From assembly GCA_025359965.1 (NCBI GenBank), contig JANYDC010000033.1:1-48894 (forward strand): a DNA stretch of 48,894 bases, read 5' to 3'. The notes beneath the pieces were generated by a model. That model was given only the letters and a program-made list of their open reading frames with translations. It searched no databases and was not told the DNA's origin. A program made the translations under genes and the position numbers. Source of the DNA: Pedosphaera sp. (GTDB lineage: Bacteria; Verrucomicrobiota; Verrucomicrobiia; Limisphaerales; SXQI01). How positions within the stretch are numbered: the stretch's first letter is position 1; every line of letters begins with the position of its first letter. Of the stretch, positions 45,919 to 48,894 are shown in pieces.

Positions 45919-48624
45919 ATGCCGAGGAACTTGTTCAATAAATGGCAGAATGCCGCAGCCGCACTGACTATTGCCGCAGCCATCAGTTGCGCGCAACAAC
46001 CGAGGACGGTTTTCGCCCCGCTTCCGTCCACGATTCAGGTCGATCCTCTCAGGGAGGAGGGAGGCATCCTGCCCGTCAATCAAATCGTCCAGGCGGCAGG
46101 AAAACAGGTCGAACTGCCCGGACTTCGCCCCCAGGTTTTGGCCTTAAGCCCGGACGGAAGGCTTCTGGTAACGTCGGGCAAGACTGCAGAAATCGTGGTC
46201 ATCAACCCACAAACTGCCGCCATCCGTCAGCGTGTGACCCTGCCGACCGAAGGGTCGGCAGCGCAAACTGAGTCAGTCTCGTCGCATTTGCTCAAACCCG
46301 ATAAGGACGGCCAGGCCAGCTATACAGGCCTTATTTTCTCCCCCGATGGCAGGCGGCTTTATCTGGCGAATGTGAGCGGGAGCGTCAAAGTTTTTGGCAT
46401 AACCGAGGGTGGGGAAATTCAGCCTTTGGCTTCCCTTGCCGTGCCGGAGGTGAAGGGCTATCCCCGGGCAAAAGACATACCCGCAGGACTGGCCATCTCC
46501 GCCGACGGCCTTCGCTTGTACGTCGTGCTCAATATGGGCAATGAACTCCTTGAGATGGAATTGCCGTCCGGCAAAACCCTGCGCCGTTTTGCAGTGGGAA
46601 ATATTCCCTATGGAGTGGTGCTATCAGGCGGCAAGGCCTATGTAAGCAATTGGGGTGGCCGCAGACCTGATGAAACTTCACTCACGGGACCGGTGGGCAT
46701 TGGTGGGAAGGTACGGGTTGATCCCGTGCGACATATCGCCAGCGAAGGCTCAGTGTCGGTGATTGATCTCGCGCGAGGCCAGGTTTTGAAGGAAATCATG
46801 TGCGGTCTGCATGCCTCAGGCATTGCGGCCTCACCCGATGGAAGGCACGTCGCGATAGCGAATGCAGGCAGCGATTCAGTCAGCATTATTGATACTTCCA
46901 AGGATCGCGTGGTTGAAAACATCTCCATGAGATGGGCGGCCAATGACCCTTTTGGGGCCTCACCGAATGCACTGATTTTTTCTGCTGATGGACGGCGGCT
47001 TTACGTCTGCAACGGCACGCAAAACGCCGTGGCAGCAGTCGACTTTCGTGCCGGACATTCCAAGTTGAAAGGACTGGTTGGATCAGGTTGGTTTCCTGGT
47101 GCCATCGCTCTGGCACAGGATGGAACAAACGCCTACGTTGCCAACATCAAAGGCTTGGGCTCCTCAAAAAGATACACCCAAGGGGAGACAATCACCTTTA
47201 ACAGCCACCAATACTTTGGCTCGGTCTCCCTGATGCCTCTGGAAAAAATTGCCACCAGCAAAACGGAACTGAAAAAGTGGACGGATCTCGTTCAATTCAA
47301 CTATCAACGTGCAGCCGTGCTGGCTTCGCAACTCCCACCTAGGAAGGGAATCGCCCCGAAAGTGGTACCCGAGCGCGCCGGTGAACCCTCGCTGATCAAG
47401 CACGCGGTGTATATCATTAAGGAAAACCGCACCTACGACCAAGTGTTGGGCGATATTTCAGAAGGCAACGGCAACAAAGATCTTTGCATCTTCGGCGAGC
47501 ATTTCACCCCCAATCAGCACAAGTTGGTGAAGGAATTCGTCCTGCTCGACAACGCCTATTGCTCAGGAATTTTGAGTGCGGATGGACATCAGTGGGCCGA
47601 CACCGGATTTGCCACCGATTATATGGAAAAATCATTCGCAGGATTCCCAAGAAGTTATCCGGACGGCATGGAGGATTCGGATGTGGACGCGATGGCCTAT
47701 TCGCCCACTGGCTTTATTTGGGATAACGCCATCGCCCATGGCAAAACAGTCCGCAGCTTTGGCGAATTTGCCATTGGTACAAGCGGTTGGACCGACCTCA
47801 ACACCAAAAGCGACCCGTCCTTCCGTGATTACTACGACGATTTGAAGAATGGGACTGGGCTGACTCGCATTTCCTCCAGACCGGCCATCGCATCGTTGCG
47901 AGGCTCCCTCGTGACAAACACCGTGGGCTGGGATATGAGCGTGCCAGATGTGGTGCGGGCCTCAAAATTTATCGAACACTTGAAGCAGTGGGAAAAAGGA
48001 GGGGAAATGCCGAGCCTGACGATTATCTGCCTGCCCAACGACCACACTTCAGGCACCAAGGCCGGCCGGCCAACCCCAGGCGCGCTTGTGGCTGATAACG
48101 ATCTCGCTTTTGGGCAAATTGTAGAGGCACTCAGCAAAAGCAAATTTTGGAAGGATACCTGCGTCTTTGCCATGGAAGACGATCCCCAAGGAGGATGGGA
48201 CCACGTTTCCGGATATCGAAGCACAGCCTACGTGGCTAGCCCGTACTGCAAACGAGGAGAAGTCATCCACGAGAATTACAACCAACCTTCAATACTTCGG
48301 ACCATCGAGCTTATGCTTGGCCTGCCGCCCATGAATCAAATGGACGCAGGCGCGCGGCCCATGCGCGAATGTTTCACCGAAACTGCGGACCTTTCCCCCT
48401 TCACAGCGGTTCCGAACCTCGTGCCACTTGATCAACTCAACCCTCCCGCCTCGGCTCATCGCGACCCAATTCTTCGCCGGGACGCAGAGGTTTCGGCCAA
48501 ATTGAACTTTGCCGAAATTGACCGCTGCCCGGAAGGAGTGCTGAACCGAATTCTGTGGCACGCCATGAAGGGCACGCAGACACTCTACCCCTCGTGGGCC
48601 ATTCACGAGGTGGATGACGATTAA
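45919..48624 (+). CDS. Secreted YVTN beta-propeller / phosphoesterase bifunctional protein
   Basis: 901 aa with an N-terminal export signal (1-24); Cys24 (AISC) could be lipidated. Residues 40-440 form a seven-bladed YVTN/YncE-like propeller, with blades such as LALSPDGRLLVTSG, IFSPDGRRLYLANVSG, IAASPDGRHVAIANAGSDSVSIID and IFSADGRRLYVCNGTQNAVAAVD. Residues 490-860 are an alkaline-phosphatase-superfamily phosphoesterase (AcpA/phospholipase C type) opening with YIIKENRTYDQVLG (Asn503, Thr505 as probable nucleophile, Asp507). Further metal-site segments include LPNDHTSGT and AMEDDPQGGWDHV. It would hydrolyse a phosphoester in the periplasm or outside the cell; substrate unknown. It is preceded by a 160-base gap in which I see no gene, and rnpB follows 66 bases later. 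Confidence 0.9.
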   Translation: MPRNLFNKWQNAAAALTIAAAISCAQQPRTVFAPLPSTIQVDPLREEGGILPVNQIVQAAGKQVELPGLRPQVLALSPDGRLLVTSGKTAEIVVINPQTAAIRQRVTLPTEGSAAQTESVSSHLLKPDKDGQASYTGLIFSPDGRRLYLANVSGSVKVFGITEGGEIQPLASLAVPEVKGYPRAKDIPAGLAISADGLRLYVVLNMGNELLEMELPSGKTLRRFAVGNIPYGVVLSGGKAYVSNWGGRRPDETSLTGPVGIGGKVRVDPVRHIASEGSVSVIDLARGQVLKEIMCGLHASGIAASPDGRHVAIANAGSDSVSIIDTSKDRVVENISMRWAANDPFGASPNALIFSADGRRLYVCNGTQNAVAAVDFRAGHSKLKGLVGSGWFPGAIALAQDGTNAYVANIKGLGSSKRYTQGETITFNSHQYFGSVSLMPLEKIATSKTELKKWTDLVQFNYQRAAVLASQLPPRKGIAPKVVPERAGEPSLIKHAVYIIKENRTYDQVLGDISEGNGNKDLCIFGEHFTPNQHKLVKEFVLLDNAYCSGILSADGHQWADTGFATDYMEKSFAGFPRSYPDGMEDSDVDAMAYSPTGFIWDNAIAHGKTVRSFGEFAIGTSGWTDLNTKSDPSFRDYYDDLKNGTGLTRISSRPAIASLRGSLVTNTVGWDMSVPDVVRASKFIEHLKQWEKGGEMPSLTIICLPNDHTSGTKAGRPTPGALVADNDLAFGQIVEALSKSKFWKDTCVFAMEDDPQGGWDHVSGYRSTAYVASPYCKRGEVIHENYNQPSILRTIELMLGLPPMNQMDAGARPMRECFTETADLSPFTAVPNLVPLDQLNPPASAHRDPILRRDAEVSAKLNFAEIDRCPEGVLNRILWHAMKGTQTLYPSWAIHEVDDD

Positions 48625-48689
48625 ACTCCAATTAAAAAGAGAAGTGCCGCTTGCCCACTGCCCTGCGGGGGGTTAGCGTTTTACTATTC

Positions 48690-48894
48690 CAGCGGAGGCG
48701 GAGAATCGCGCGTCGCGCAAGCGGCGGGAGGAAAGTCCGAACACCACAGGGCGGGACGCCGCGTAACCCGGCTTAGGGTCGGGATATACACGGGAGCCGC
48801 GATGGCGACATCGCACGACGGACAGTGCCACAGAAAACAGACCGCCTGCTCCGGCAACGGAGCGGGTAAGGGTGAAAAGGTGGTGTAAGAGACC
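48690..48894 (+). ncRNA. rnpB: RNase P RNA, class A, 5' part (cut by window end)
   Basis: Catalytic RNA that trims the 5' leader of tRNA precursors. Universally conserved elements are in the right order: GAGGAAAGTCCGAACACCAC (CR-I/P4 5' side) near 48728, GACAGTGCCACAGAAAACAG near 48821-48840 followed by ACCGCC, and GGTAAGGGTGAAAAGGTG then GTAAGAGACC at the very end of the window. The 3' part (including the P4 3' strand and the ACAGAA-containing 3' end) lies outside, so this copy is partial only because of the window. The 5' end is approximate. A TACTAT box at 48682-48687 could be the -10, but I find no matching -35. Confidence 0.95.

Overview
The window looks like chromosomal DNA of a member of the Verrucomicrobiota, probably a Limisphaerales/Pedosphaera-like lineage. 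This is inferred from content, not from a marker gene. It has a huge secreted SGNH/beta-propeller/HEAT/cytochrome c protein of the type seen almost only in the PVC superphylum, an H-X9-DG prepilin-like protein, and envelope lipoproteins. Start sites almost never carry a Shine-Dalgarno motif. I see no insertion sequence, prophage, CRISPR array or tRNA. Every large gene looks intact.

Layout. 428-5023: giant secreted c-type cytochrome protein. 5052-7427: a small lipoprotein, then a tight plus-strand run of ruvC, ruvA and a DUF374-type acyltransferase. 7473-8725 (minus): an ECF sigma factor and its membrane-anchored partner. These are divergent from a secreted cupredoxin/TIGR03118 propeller protein (8961-10763). 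The intergenic DNA holds two matching GGAACC-N16-CTC promoter-like elements, one facing each way. 10955-14154: two ion transporters, a Kef-type CPA2 antiporter with an RCK_C domain and a ChaA-like Ca2+/H+ antiporter. 14307-15969: a DUF2959-like lipoprotein and a prepilin-like protein. 16174-18876: a soluble multi-PAS hybrid histidine kinase. 19177-19548: a small coiled-coil/winged-helix protein with a strong terminator.

From 19710 to 43359 every gene is on the minus strand. In transcription order by block these are gltB-gltD (glutamate synthase); a HAD-Nudix fusion overlapping folB; addB-addA (double-strand break resection); an M16 peptidase; an exported Mn-type superoxide dismutase; an unknown secreted protein; and pyruvate carboxylase followed 9 bases later by trpF. 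From 43598 the plus strand resumes with a C4 zinc-ribbon coiled-coil protein, a secreted TPR/EF-hand-like protein, a secreted YVTN-propeller/phosphoesterase, and the 5' part of the RNase P RNA gene, cut by the window edge.

How the genes work together. GltBD makes glutamate from glutamine and 2-oxoglutarate, and pyruvate carboxylase replenishes oxaloacetate. RuvAC and AddAB serve recombinational repair. The sigma/anti-sigma pair probably controls the divergent copper protein. The most interesting candidate is the HAD-Nudix protein: its two hydrolase domains could together convert dihydroneopterin triphosphate to dihydroneopterin, the substrate of FolB, whose gene overlaps it by one base.
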